Below are positions 23,480-31,330 of a stretch of 64,000 nucleotides of DNA, piece after piece. The stretch is from Achromobacter xylosoxidans (GTDB lineage: Bacteria; Pseudomonadota; Gammaproteobacteria; Burkholderiales; Burkholderiaceae_B), in contig NZ_CP061008.1 of the NCBI RefSeq assembly GCF_014490035.1, forward strand, positions 2,666,001-2,730,000, written 5' to 3'. The notes under the pieces are model-generated. The model was given only the letters and a program-made list of their open reading frames with translations, did no database searches and was not told where the DNA came from. Every line of letters begins with the position of its first letter. Positions within the stretch are counted from its first letter, which is position 1. A program made the position numbers and the translations under genes.

Positions 23480-24433
23480 ATGGTCAAGCCGCAGCCCATC
23501 GAGTCGCTGGCTTCGCGCCTGAAGCTGCGGCATTTGCAGATTGCGCTGGCGCTGCGCGATGCGCCGTCGGCCAAGGAGGTGGCCGCCGCCGCGAACGTGA
23601 GCGAGTCCGCGGTCTCCAAGACCTTGGCCGAGCTGGAATCGCAGCTGGGTTTCAAGTTGTTCGAGCGCATCGGCAATGCCAAGCGTCCGACGAAAATGGG
23701 CCGCCAGATCCTGCCCATGATGGAGGCCGTGGTGGCGCAATCCCGCGGACTGGCCCAGGCCGTTACGGATGTGCGCAGCGGCCGTCTGGGCGACTTGCGC
23801 ATCGGCGTGGCGACCGACATGGGCAAACTGACTCTTGCGCCCTTGATCCATGCCTTCAACCAGGCGCAGCCCGGCGTCGCGCTCGATGTGCAGGCCGGCG
23901 GATACCGCGCCATGGCGGACCTGCTGCTGGACGACAAGCTGGACGCGCTGGTGTGTTACGACACGCCCGAGCTGATAGCGCCTGGCCTGGGACGCTTGCG
24001 GCTGGTGCCGCCGCAGCCGCTGGTGGTCGTCGCCAACGCCCGGCTGTCGCCGCTGGCCGCCCGCCGCCGCCTTACGCTGCGCGAGTTGCACGCAGAACCC
24101 TGGTGCAAGCCGCGTCCGGGCACGATGATGCACGACAAGCTGACCGCGCTGTTCCTGGGATGCGACCTGGAATTGCCGCCGCGCGGCATCCAGGTGAGCG
24201 ATCTGCTGCTCACCGATGAATTCGTGCGCACCACGGATTACCTGGTCATGCTGCCGCTGGCGGCGGCACTACGTCTGACCGTCGGGGCCGAGGCGGTCAT
24301 CCTGCCGGTCGAGCTGGGTGTACAGAACCCGCCTACGGTCCTCGCGTGGCAGCGTGCCGCCGAACGGCAGACGCCGCTGCATCGCTTCCTGCAGTTCTGC
24401 GAGGCGCCGCAGGACGGGCGCCCGATGGTCTGA
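23480..24433 (+). CDS. LysR family transcriptional regulator
   Basis: A 317-aa regulator of the GbpR/CbbR-like branch. The HTH is at about residues 15-75 ('KLRHLQIALALRDAPSAKEVAAAANVSESAVSKTLAELE' region), ahead of the co-inducer domain ('DLRIGVATDMGKLTLAPLIHAF', 'DALVCYDTPELIAPGLGRLRLV'). It is divergent from the bug-amidase operon and probably controls it. AGGG-type ribosome site at about 23467-23470. A terminator follows within 70 nt. Confidence 0.92.
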   Translation: MVKPQPIESLASRLKLRHLQIALALRDAPSAKEVAAAANVSESAVSKTLAELESQLGFKLFERIGNAKRPTKMGRQILPMMEAVVAQSRGLAQAVTDVRSGRLGDLRIGVATDMGKLTLAPLIHAFNQAQPGVALDVQAGGYRAMADLLLDDKLDALVCYDTPELIAPGLGRLRLVPPQPLVVVANARLSPLAARRRLTLRELHAEPWCKPRPGTMMHDKLTALFLGCDLELPPRGIQVSDLLLTDEFVRTTDYLVMLPLAAALRLTVGAEAVILPVELGVQNPPTVLAWQRAAERQTPLHRFLQFCEAPQDGRPMV

Positions 24434-24478
24434 AGCATTGCGTTGGTCAACGCGGGCGCTCGCGGCTCCCGCGACCAG

Positions 24479-24506
24479 GCCCCGGGGGCGACCGCCGGGG
24501 CTTTTT
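24479..24506 (+). terminator. Intrinsic terminator after the LysR gene
   Basis: GCCCCGG (24479-24485) pairs with CCGGGGC (24495-24501), followed by TTTTT. Confidence 0.85.
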
Positions 24507-24563
24507 CATGGTCCTTCCGTATTGACCGCCGACGAGCCCCGCATTATTCTTGTTCAAATTACA

Positions 24564-24589
24564 GGAACATAAGTTCCGTTTTATGGAAC
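24564..24589. promoter_or_regulatory. IclR-type operator overlapping the iclR leader
   Basis: Three alternating pentamers, GGAAC (24564-24568), GTTCC (24573-24577) and GGAAC (24585-24589), make two overlapping inverted repeats directly before the iclR start (24594). IclR-family proteins often bind TTCC/GGAA-type palindromes and repress themselves. The last pentamer overlaps the only ribosome-site-like sequence, so a bound regulator would cover the translation start region. Confidence 0.65.
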
Positions 24590-24593
24590 AAGC

Positions 24594-25361
24594 ATGAGTA
24601 TTCTCGATGGCGTCCAGCGCGTGCTGGGGCTGTACGCGGAAGGTGCGTCGGAGCTGAGCTTCACGGAAGTGGCGGCGCGCCTGTCCATGCCCAAGAGCAG
24701 CGCGTCGCGCCTGCTCAACCAGATGCAGCACTACGGCTTGCTCGACCAGGACGCCGCCACGCGCCGTTACCGCGCGGGGACCATGCTGGCCCAGGCGGTG
24801 CGCGCGGGCATGGCGGCCACGCCGCTGGACGACGCCTGCCGCGCGGTGCTGGCCCGGCTGTCCGACGACAGCGGCCTGACCGCCTATCTCTCCACCCTGA
24901 ATCAGCGCGAAACCGTGGTGCTGCAGCGCCTGAACGGTTCGCACCCGGTGCAGGTGCTGTCGCCGCCCGGTTCGCGCCGCGCCGCCTCGGGCACGGCCAT
25001 GGGCCGGGCGCTGCTGTCGCGCCTGAGCGAAACCGAGTTCCAGGCGCTCTACGGCGCCGACGCCGACCAGCCGCTGCCCACCGAAGGCCGCGACTGTCCC
25101 GCCACGGTCGGCGAACTGGCCCGCCTGGTCGCGCAGACCCGCGCCGACCATTGCGGCGTGGCCATCGACCAGGCCATGCCGGGCATAGGCGCGGTGGCAG
25201 CCGCCGTGCGCGATCCCGCCACCGGCGAACTGCGCGGCCTGTGCCTGTCCTTCGTTTCCTTCCAGGCCGATGCCGCCCGCGTCGCGCGCTTGCGCGAGTC
25301 GGTGCTGCGGCAGGTGGGGGCGCTGGGCCGCGAACTGAACGATCCCTATTGGCTGGCCTGA
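24594..25361 (+). CDS. IclR family transcriptional regulator
   Basis: A 255-aa regulator. The winged HTH spans residues about 5-60 ('DGVQRVLGLYAEGASELSFTEVAARLSMPKSSASRLLNQM' region), and the rest is the IclR effector domain ('LSDDSGLTAYLSTLNQRETVVLQRL', 'GSRRAASGTAMGRALLSRL', 'AIDQAMPGIGAVAAAVRD'). It is upstream of and codirectional with the pepE-DUF1177-aroM-bug genes, 70 nt before pepE, so it probably controls them and itself. The operator-like repeats in its leader support autoregulation. Confidence 0.92.
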   Translation: MSILDGVQRVLGLYAEGASELSFTEVAARLSMPKSSASRLLNQMQHYGLLDQDAATRRYRAGTMLAQAVRAGMAATPLDDACRAVLARLSDDSGLTAYLSTLNQRETVVLQRLNGSHPVQVLSPPGSRRAASGTAMGRALLSRLSETEFQALYGADADQPLPTEGRDCPATVGELARLVAQTRADHCGVAIDQAMPGIGAVAAAVRDPATGELRGLCLSFVSFQADAARVARLRESVLRQVGALGRELNDPYWLA

Positions 25362-25431
25362 ACGCTTTCAGGCCCACAGATGCGTCCGCGCCGCCGGACA
25401 CCCAGAAAATCCCCTTACGGAAATCCTCCAC

Positions 25432-26136
25432 ATGAACCTACTGCTCCTCAGCAATTCCAGCAGCGACGCCGGCTATCTGGTCCACGCGCTGCCCGACATC
25501 CGCGAACTGATCGCGTCGCTGCCGCAAGGCGCGCCGGCCGTCTTCGTGCCGTACGCCGGCGTCACGCGCGACTGGGACGACTACACCGCGCTGGTGGCAT
25601 CGGCGCTGGCGGATACCGGCCTGGCCATCCAGGGGCTGCATCGCGCCGAGGATCCGGTGGCCGCGCTGGAAGGCGCCGCCATCATCATCGTGGGCGGCGG
25701 CAACACCTTCAATCTGCTGGGCCAGCTACGCCGACTAGGCCTGCTGGACGTCGTGGCGCGCCGCGTGCGCGAGGGCGCGGCCTACCTGGGCTGGAGCGCC
25801 GGCTCCAACCTGAGCTGCCCCAGCATCTGCACCACCAACGACATGCCCATCACGGACCCGCAAGGCTTCGACGCCCTGGACCTGCTGTCGTTCCAGATCA
25901 ATCCGCACTACACCAATGCCCATCCTCCCGGACATCGCGGCGAAACCCGCGCCCAGCGCCTGGCCGAGTTCTGCGCGCTGAATCCGCGGATGCCCGTGCT
26001 GGGCCTGCCGGAAGGCTCCGCGCTGCGCGTGCGCGGCAACCGGATCGACCTGGTCGGCCCGCACGATGCGCCGCTGTTCCTCGGCAACGAAGAGCCGCGC
26101 GTGTTCCGTCCGGGCCCCGTGGAGATCCCGGCATGA
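25432..26136 (+). CDS. pepE: Peptidase E (alpha-aspartyl dipeptidase), S51 family
   Basis: A 234-aa cytoplasmic serine peptidase that in Salmonella and Escherichia cleaves dipeptides with N-terminal aspartate (Asp-X). Marks: 'VFVPYAGVTRDWDDYTALV', 'IIIVGGGNTFNLLGQL', the nucleophile elbow 'LGWSAGSNLSCPSICTTNDMP' with Ser122, and 'INPHYTN' with His159. Length equals the E. coli enzyme. It is first of an operon with a DUF1177 gene (4-nt ATGA overlap), an AroM-like gene and a Bug receptor. A weak AAATCC leader precedes the start. The substrate may be a special Asp-containing compound imported by the cluster (inference). Confidence 0.9.
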   Translation: MNLLLLSNSSSDAGYLVHALPDIRELIASLPQGAPAVFVPYAGVTRDWDDYTALVASALADTGLAIQGLHRAEDPVAALEGAAIIIVGGGNTFNLLGQLRRLGLLDVVARRVREGAAYLGWSAGSNLSCPSICTTNDMPITDPQGFDALDLLSFQINPHYTNAHPPGHRGETRAQRLAEFCALNPRMPVLGLPEGSALRVRGNRIDLVGPHDAPLFLGNEEPRVFRPGPVEIPA

Positions 26137-27062
26137 AGCATGTGATCGACGCCATCGAACTGCTGTCCTCCGCCCACATCACGGGCGAGGCCGTGGCCGA
26201 GCAACTGCGCGCGGCGGGCAACTGCGAAGTCGAAGTGACCCGGCTGGAGCGCGACGGCGCGGCCACCGAATTCCTGTCCATCGTCATTCCGGGCCTCGAC
26301 GAAACCGCGCCGCAACTCGGCATCGTCGGCCGCCTTGGCGGCATCGGCGCGCGTCCGGCGGTCACCGGCCTGGTGTCCGACAGCGACGGCGCGGTGGTCG
26401 CGATTGCCGCGGCGTTCAAGCTGATGGCCATGGCGCGCCAAGGCGACGTCATGCCGGGCACGGTGCGCATCCGCACCCACATCTGTCCGCGCGCCGGCAC
26501 GCGGCCGCATCATCCGGTGCCGATGATGCGTTCGCCGTTCCCGATGCGCGAGATGATGTCGCATGAGGTCGACCCGCGCATGGACGCGATCCTGTCCGTC
26601 GACACCACGCGCGGCAACCGCCTGGTCAACAAGCGCGGCGTGGCGCTGACGCCGGTCGCGCGCCAGGGCTATCTGCTGCGCATCCCCGAGACCATGCTGG
26701 ACGTCATGGGCTGGGTCAGCGGCGAGCTGCCGCTGACCTTGCCGCTGACCACGCAGGACATCACGCCCTACGAAAACGGCCTGCAGCACGTGAACTCGCT
26801 GATGCAGCCCACGATCGTCACCGGCGCGCCGGTGGTGGGCGTGGCGCTGACCGCGCAAACCACCGTGCCGGGCTGCGCCACGGGCGTGACCAACGCCGTG
26901 GACGCCGACGTCGCCATGCGTTTCTGCATCGAGATCGCCAAGCTCTACGGGCAAGGCGCGATGAGCTTCGTCGACGACAAGGAATGGGCCGCCTTGCAGA
27001 GCCGCTACGGTTCGATGGCGCATCTGCAGACCGTGGGCCGCGAAAGCGCGGGCGAGGCATGA
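26133..27062 (+). CDS. DUF1177 family protein
   Basis: A 309-aa protein of the uncharacterised DUF1177 family. Its ATG overlaps the pepE stop (ATGA), and its own stop overlaps the aroM-like start (ATGA), so the three are coupled. Visible: an N-terminal alpha/beta part ('FLSIVIPGLDETAPQLGIVGRLGGIGARP'), a conserved His/Pro-rich core ('THICPRAGTRPHHPVPMM', 'MMSHEVDPRMDAILSVDTTRGNRLV') with several possible metal ligands, and 'TVPGCATGVTNAVDADVA'. The mix of acidic and His residues suggests a hydrolase or metal enzyme, but no reaction is known to me. Confidence 0.85.
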   Translation: MKHVIDAIELLSSAHITGEAVAEQLRAAGNCEVEVTRLERDGAATEFLSIVIPGLDETAPQLGIVGRLGGIGARPAVTGLVSDSDGAVVAIAAAFKLMAMARQGDVMPGTVRIRTHICPRAGTRPHHPVPMMRSPFPMREMMSHEVDPRMDAILSVDTTRGNRLVNKRGVALTPVARQGYLLRIPETMLDVMGWVSGELPLTLPLTTQDITPYENGLQHVNSLMQPTIVTGAPVVGVALTAQTTVPGCATGVTNAVDADVAMRFCIEIAKLYGQGAMSFVDDKEWAALQSRYGSMAHLQTVGRESAGEA

Positions 27063-27745
27063 GCGCGCAGCCGCGCCGCGTGGCGTTCTTCACCATCGGC
27101 CAGTCGCCGCGCAGCGATGTGGTGCCCGAGATGGCGCCGCTCTTGGGCGCGCAGGTGCGCATCGACGAATTCGGCGCGCTCGACGGACTGGATGCCGCCG
27201 GCCTGGCCGCGCTCGCGCCCAAGCCGGGCGAATACCGCTTTGCCACCCGCCTGCGAGACGGCTCGCAGATCGAACTGGACGCGGCCGCCGCCGAGGCGCG
27301 GCTGGCCGAAGTCATGCGCCAGGCCGACGCCGCGGGCTACGACGTGCTGGTGCCGCTGTGCACCGGCACCGCGATCGCGCCGATGCGCACGCTGGTGGTG
27401 GAGCCGCAACAGGTGGTGGACCACCTGGTCGCCGGCCTGGCCGAGCATTGCCGCAAGGTGGGCCTGGTGGTGCCGCTGGAGGCGCAGGTCGACGCCTTCC
27501 ACATGGTCGTGCCGCTGTCCTGCGAGACCGTGGTCGTGCATGCCTCCCCCTACGAAGCCGACGCGGCCCAGGCCGCGCTCAACTTCGAGCGGGCGGGCCG
27601 CGAACTCGCGTCCTGCGACCTGATCGTCATGCATTGCATGGGCTACGCCGAGCGCATGCGCCAGGCCGTGGCGCAGGCCTCCGGCCGGCCGGTGCTGCTG
27701 TCCAACCGCATGGTGGCGCAGACGCTGGCGCAAGTATTGGAATAA
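27059..27745 (+). CDS. AroM family protein (Asp/Glu racemase-like fold)
   Basis: A 228-aa AroM-family protein. 'RRVAFFTIGQSPRSDVVPEMAPLLG' is the family N-terminus. Cys101 in 'VLVPLCTGTAI' and Cys193 in 'LIVMHCMGYAERMR' sit where aspartate/glutamate and hydantoin racemases have their two catalytic cysteines, so a racemase, isomerase or decarboxylase role is plausible (inference). E. coli AroM itself has no established function. It overlaps the DUF1177 gene by four bases and is followed after 119 nt by a Bug receptor gene. Confidence 0.88.
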   Translation: MSAQPRRVAFFTIGQSPRSDVVPEMAPLLGAQVRIDEFGALDGLDAAGLAALAPKPGEYRFATRLRDGSQIELDAAAAEARLAEVMRQADAAGYDVLVPLCTGTAIAPMRTLVVEPQQVVDHLVAGLAEHCRKVGLVVPLEAQVDAFHMVVPLSCETVVVHASPYEADAAQAALNFERAGRELASCDLIVMHCMGYAERMRQAVAQASGRPVLLSNRMVAQTLAQVLE

Positions 27746-27864
27746 CGCCGCCGAACCCGTCCCGCAACCTTGCCGCGCACACCGATGCGCGGCGCGGCGG
27801 GGACAGGCGAGCGGCGAGAGGAGACGAAGCGGGCTTCGTCAATCAATCGTTGGGAGTGTTTTTC

Positions 27865-28854
27865 ATGTTCAGCCGTAATCTGCATCGCGCCGCTGGCGCA
27901 CTGTTCGCCGTCACAGCCCTGACGGCCGCGCCGGCCTTCGCCGCCGACGCCTGGAAGCCCGTCAAGCCGGTGCGCCTGCTGGTGGGCTTTGCGCCCGGCG
28001 GCTCCGCCGACACCTTGGCGCGCCTGTTGGCCGAGCCCCTGTCGCAGCGCCTGGGCCAACCCGTCGTGGTCGAAAACCTGGCTGGCGCCGGCGGCAATAT
28101 CATGGCCTACCGCCTGGCCCAGTCGCCGGCCGACGGCTACACCATCGGCATCGCCGCCGCCGGGTCCATGGCCATCACCCATGTCCTGAACCCCAAGGGC
28201 ACGAACTACAAGCCGTCGGACTTCACGCCCATCACGCTGGCCGCGGTGCAGCCCAACGTGGTCATCGTCAACAAGGATGTGCCGGCCAACAACCTGGCCG
28301 AACTCAAGGAATATTTCCAGAAGACGCCGACCGCCACCTACGGCACCGCCGGCGTGGGCATTTCCAACCACCTGATCGCCGAGACCATGCTGTACAAGCT
28401 GGGCGTGAAGGTGCCGCATGCCGCCTACCGCGGCGCCGCGCCCGTCATCACCGACCTGCTGGGCGGCCACATCGCCATGACGATGGACAACATCTCCACC
28501 GCCGCGCCGCTGGCTTCGCAGGGCAAGGTCAAGGCCATCGCGGTGGCCTCGATCAAGCGCGCGCCGCAACTGCCCAACGTGCCGACGCTGGACGAGCAGG
28601 GCCTGAAGGGCTTCGACATGCCGACCTGGCAAGGCGTGTTCGCGCCCGCCGGCCTGCCGGCCGACGTGCTGGCCGCCTACTACGCGGCCATGCAGGACGT
28701 GCTGAAGCAGCCCGCGCTGGTCGAGAAGATGGCCGGCCTGGGTTCTGAGCCGGTCACCGGCATGACGCCCGAGCAGTTCAGCCAGTTCCTGGAGAAGGAC
28801 CGCCAGCAATGGGCCGACATCGTCAAGGCGGCCAACATCAGCCTGGAGCAGTAA
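27865..28854 (+). CDS. Bug/TctC family periplasmic solute-binding receptor
   Basis: A 329-aa Bug protein with a clear signal peptide (residues 1-27, ending 'PAFAA') and the family marks 'KPVRLLVGFAPGGSADTLARLLA', 'VVVENLAGAGGNIMAYRLA' and 'HAAYRGAAPVITDLLGGHIAM'. GGGAG 9 nt before the ATG is the ribosome site. It is the last gene of the IclR-linked pepE-DUF1177-aroM cassette and is closed by a strong terminator, so it probably supplies the substrate of that pathway. Confidence 0.94.
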   Translation: MFSRNLHRAAGALFAVTALTAAPAFAADAWKPVKPVRLLVGFAPGGSADTLARLLAEPLSQRLGQPVVVENLAGAGGNIMAYRLAQSPADGYTIGIAAAGSMAITHVLNPKGTNYKPSDFTPITLAAVQPNVVIVNKDVPANNLAELKEYFQKTPTATYGTAGVGISNHLIAETMLYKLGVKVPHAAYRGAAPVITDLLGGHIAMTMDNISTAAPLASQGKVKAIAVASIKRAPQLPNVPTLDEQGLKGFDMPTWQGVFAPAGLPADVLAAYYAAMQDVLKQPALVEKMAGLGSEPVTGMTPEQFSQFLEKDRQQWADIVKAANISLEQ

Positions 28855-28869
28855 GCCGGGTTGCCCAAC

Positions 28870-28901
28870 AAAAACCCTCCGGTAACACGGAGGGTTTTTT
28901 T
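28870..28901 (+). terminator. Strong intrinsic terminator of the pepE-bug cassette
   Basis: AAAAACCCTCCG / CGGAGGGTTTTT (12-bp stem, GTAACA loop) plus further T, 16 nt after the bug stop codon. Confidence 0.93.
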
Positions 28902-28978
28902 CATGGCGCGCGCCGCCGTGCTTGACTCTGAAGCCGCTACAGGCTTTGTCATGGAGCCTTTCCACGATCAGGACAGTC

Positions 28979-29872
28979 ATGAGCGACAGCCATCAGCACG
29001 GCGACGTCCGCGCCTTGCCCGAATCCCGCCTCTGGATCGCCTTTGGCCTGACCGGCAGCTTCATGCTGGTGGAGATCGCGGGCGGCATGATCACGGGCAG
29101 CCTGGCATTGATTTCCGATGCCATGCACATGATGACCGACGCCATGGCCTTGCTGCTGGCGCTGGTGGCGATACGCGCGGGCCGCAAGGCGGCTGACTTG
29201 ATGCGTACGTACGGCTACGCCCGCTTCGAGATCCTGGCCGCGGCGGTCAACGCGCTGGTGCTGCTGGGCGTGGCGTTCTACATCCTGTACGAGGCCTACC
29301 AGCGCCTGTCGGCGCCGGCGGACATCCAGTCCCTGGGGATGCTGGCGGTCGCCGTGGTCGGGCTGATCGTCAACCTGATCTCGATGCGCATGCTGGCTGG
29401 CGCCAAGGACGAAAGCCTGAACGTGAAGGGCGCCTACCTGGAGGTCTGGGCCGACATGCTGGGTTCGATCGGCGTGATCCTCGGCGCCGTGCTCATCTGG
29501 TTCACGGGCTGGCGCTGGGTGGATTCGGCGCTGGCGGTCGGCATAGGCTTCATGGTGTTCCCGCGCACCTGGATGCTGCTGCGCGAATGCGTGAACATCC
29601 TGCTGGAGGGCGTGCCGCCGGGCATGAGCCTGCAGGCCGTGCGCGAGGCCATCGCCGACACGGCCGGCGTGGTCTCGATTCACGACATACACCTGTGGGC
29701 AGTGACGCAGAGCAATCCGATGCTGACGGGCCACGTGGTGCTGGCGGCCGGGGCCGACGGCGAACAGGTGCGCCGCGCCATCGAGAAACGTCTGCAGGCG
29801 GATTTCCATCTGCACCATACGACGCTGCAGATGGAGCGCGAGGATCGTTCCTCGCAGGAGCATGTCCACTGA
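28979..29872 (+). CDS. Cation diffusion facilitator family metal exporter (CzcD/ZitB-like)
   Basis: A 297-aa inner-membrane Zn2+/Co2+/Cd2+ : H+ antiporter. Six membrane segments, then a cytoplasmic metal-binding domain ending in a His-rich tail ('HLHHTTLQ', 'EHVH'). TM2 has 'LISDAMHMMTDAMALLLA' with the H..D metal pair; TM5 reads 'YLEVWADMLGSIGVI', i.e. Glu-x-x-x-Asp where the Zn members usually have His-x-x-x-Asp, which may alter ion choice. AGGA 6 nt before the ATG at 28979 supports this start. It converges on coaBC. Confidence 0.9.
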   Translation: MSDSHQHGDVRALPESRLWIAFGLTGSFMLVEIAGGMITGSLALISDAMHMMTDAMALLLALVAIRAGRKAADLMRTYGYARFEILAAAVNALVLLGVAFYILYEAYQRLSAPADIQSLGMLAVAVVGLIVNLISMRMLAGAKDESLNVKGAYLEVWADMLGSIGVILGAVLIWFTGWRWVDSALAVGIGFMVFPRTWMLLRECVNILLEGVPPGMSLQAVREAIADTAGVVSIHDIHLWAVTQSNPMLTGHVVLAAGADGEQVRRAIEKRLQADFHLHHTTLQMEREDRSSQEHVH

Positions 29873-29903
29873 CGACGGCCGCATGAGCGGCAAGCCCGCG
29901 GCA

Positions 29904-29933
29904 AAGAAAAACCCCTGTCCGGAAACAGGGGTT
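29904..29933 (-). terminator. Intrinsic terminator of coaBC
   Basis: AACCCCTGT / ACAGGGGTT (29910-29918, 29925-29933) is a 9-bp stem; on the minus strand it is followed by TTTCTTTGC, 34 nt after the coaBC stop. Confidence 0.85.
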
Positions 29934-29941
29934 GGTCAGCA

Positions 29942-29969
29942 GCCAGGCCGGAACCGCGGCCTGGCTTTT
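29942..29969 (+). terminator. Terminator-like hairpin for the cation efflux gene
   Basis: GCCAGGCC / GGCCTGGC (8-bp stem) followed by TTTTACTT on the plus strand. Its T-run overlaps the coaBC stop codon on the other strand. Confidence 0.6.
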
Positions 29970-31164
29970 ACTTCGGGAAGCGGGCGGCGATCTCGGCGAT
30001 CAGGCGCCGCGCCGCGTCCAGCTTGTCGGCGGCGGGCAGGGGATGGGTGCCTTGCTCGTCGAACAGCACCAGTTCGGTGGTGTCCGCGTCCATGACCTTG
30101 TGCGCCAGGTTGCCCACCAGCAGCGGTATGCCCTTGCGCGTGCGCTTGGCTTCGGCATGCTCGGCCAGCTTCTCGGTTTCGGCCGCGAAGCCCACGCACC
30201 AGGGGCCGTTGGGCAGCTTGGCCACTTCGGCCAGGATGTCCGGATTGGGTTCGAATTCCATCACGGGCGCGCCGCCGCCTTCGCTGGTTTTCTTCAGCTT
30301 CTGGTTGCTGACGTTCTTCACGCGCCAGTCGGCCACGGCGGCCACGGCGATGAAAATGTCCGCGTCGGCCGCGCTGGCCATCACGGCGTCGTGCATCTGG
30401 CGCGCGGTGGTGACTGACAGCGCGGTGACGCCGCGCGGCACCTGCAGGAAGGTGGCGCCGGTGATCAACGTGACACGGGCGCCGGCTTCGCGCGCGGCGC
30501 GCGCCAGCGCGTAGCCGGTCTTGCCCGACGAACGGTTGCTCAGCACGCGCACCGGATCCACGGGTTCGGACGTCGGGCCGGCGGTCAGCAGCACGTGGCG
30601 GCCGGCCAGCAGCTTGGGCTGGAAGAAGGCGATCAGGTCGGTCAGCAGTTCATGCGCTTCCAGCATGCGGCCGTCGCCCGTTTCGCCGCAGGCCTGTTCG
30701 CCGGCGGACGGACCCAGCACGCTGATGCCGTCGGCGCGCAACTGCGCCACATTGCGCTGCGTGGCCGGGTTGGCCCACATCTCGCGGTTCATGGCGGGCG
30801 CGACCAGCAGGGGACAGGCGCGCGCAAGCGCCAGCGTGGACAGCAGGTCGTCGGCCATGCCGTGCGCCAGCTTGGCCATGAAGTCGGCGCTGGCCGGCGC
30901 GATCAGCACCGCGTCCGCGCCGCGCGTCAGGTCGATGTGCGCCATGTTGTTGGGCACGCGGGCATCCCAGGCATCCACGAACACCGGACGGCCCGACAGG
31001 GCCTGCATCGTGACCGGCGTGATGAAGTGCGTAGCCGCCTCGGTCATCACCACGTCGACGGTGGCGCCTTGTTCGGTCATGCGCCGCACCAGTTCGGCGA
31101 TTTTGTAGCAGGCGATGCCGCCGGTCAGGCCGAGGACGATGCGTTTGCGGGCGAGGTCGAGCAT
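29968..31164 (-). CDS. coaBC: Bifunctional phosphopantothenoylcysteine decarboxylase / phosphopantothenate-cysteine ligase
   Basis: A 398-aa flavoprotein for two steps of coenzyme A synthesis. The N-terminal CoaC half (about 1-190) has 'GLTGGIACYKIAELVRRM', the active-site His in 'NMAHIDLTRGADAVLIAPASAD', 'APAMNREMW' (PAMN motif) and the substrate-clamp Cys in 'EQACGETGDGRM'. The C-terminal CoaB half has 'TAGPTSEPVDPVRVLSNRSSGKTGYALA' and 'AVAAVADWRV'. The ATG at 31164 gives the standard N-terminus. It follows lspA on the same strand after a 166-nt gap that I could not otherwise assign (a GC hairpin without T-run at 31300-31320). Confidence 0.96.
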   Translation of the reverse strand: MLDLARKRIVLGLTGGIACYKIAELVRRMTEQGATVDVVMTEAATHFITPVTMQALSGRPVFVDAWDARVPNNMAHIDLTRGADAVLIAPASADFMAKLAHGMADDLLSTLALARACPLLVAPAMNREMWANPATQRNVAQLRADGISVLGPSAGEQACGETGDGRMLEAHELLTDLIAFFQPKLLAGRHVLLTAGPTSEPVDPVRVLSNRSSGKTGYALARAAREAGARVTLITGATFLQVPRGVTALSVTTARQMHDAVMASAADADIFIAVAAVADWRVKNVSNQKLKKTSEGGGAPVMEFEPNPDILAEVAKLPNGPWCVGFAAETEKLAEHAEAKRTRKGIPLLVGNLAHKVMDADTTELVLFDEQGTHPLPAADKLDAARRLIAEIAARFPK

Positions 31165-31330
31165 GAGGGAGGCGGCGGGTTCAGCGCCGTGTAAACGAGG
31201 AACGGACAGTGATTTTATTCTGCATTGCGGCATTGCGCCGTTCCCGATGCGTTCAGGGGGCATCAAACAGGACAAAAACCGTGGGAAATGCGGGAGCAAG
31301 CCGGGGCATCGCGCCCCGGCCGGGCCGTCT

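Noticed and set aside
31300..31320. Terminator after lspA (GCCGGGGC / GCCCCGGC)
   Set aside because: The stem is good but no T-run follows on the minus strand, so it is not listed as a terminator.
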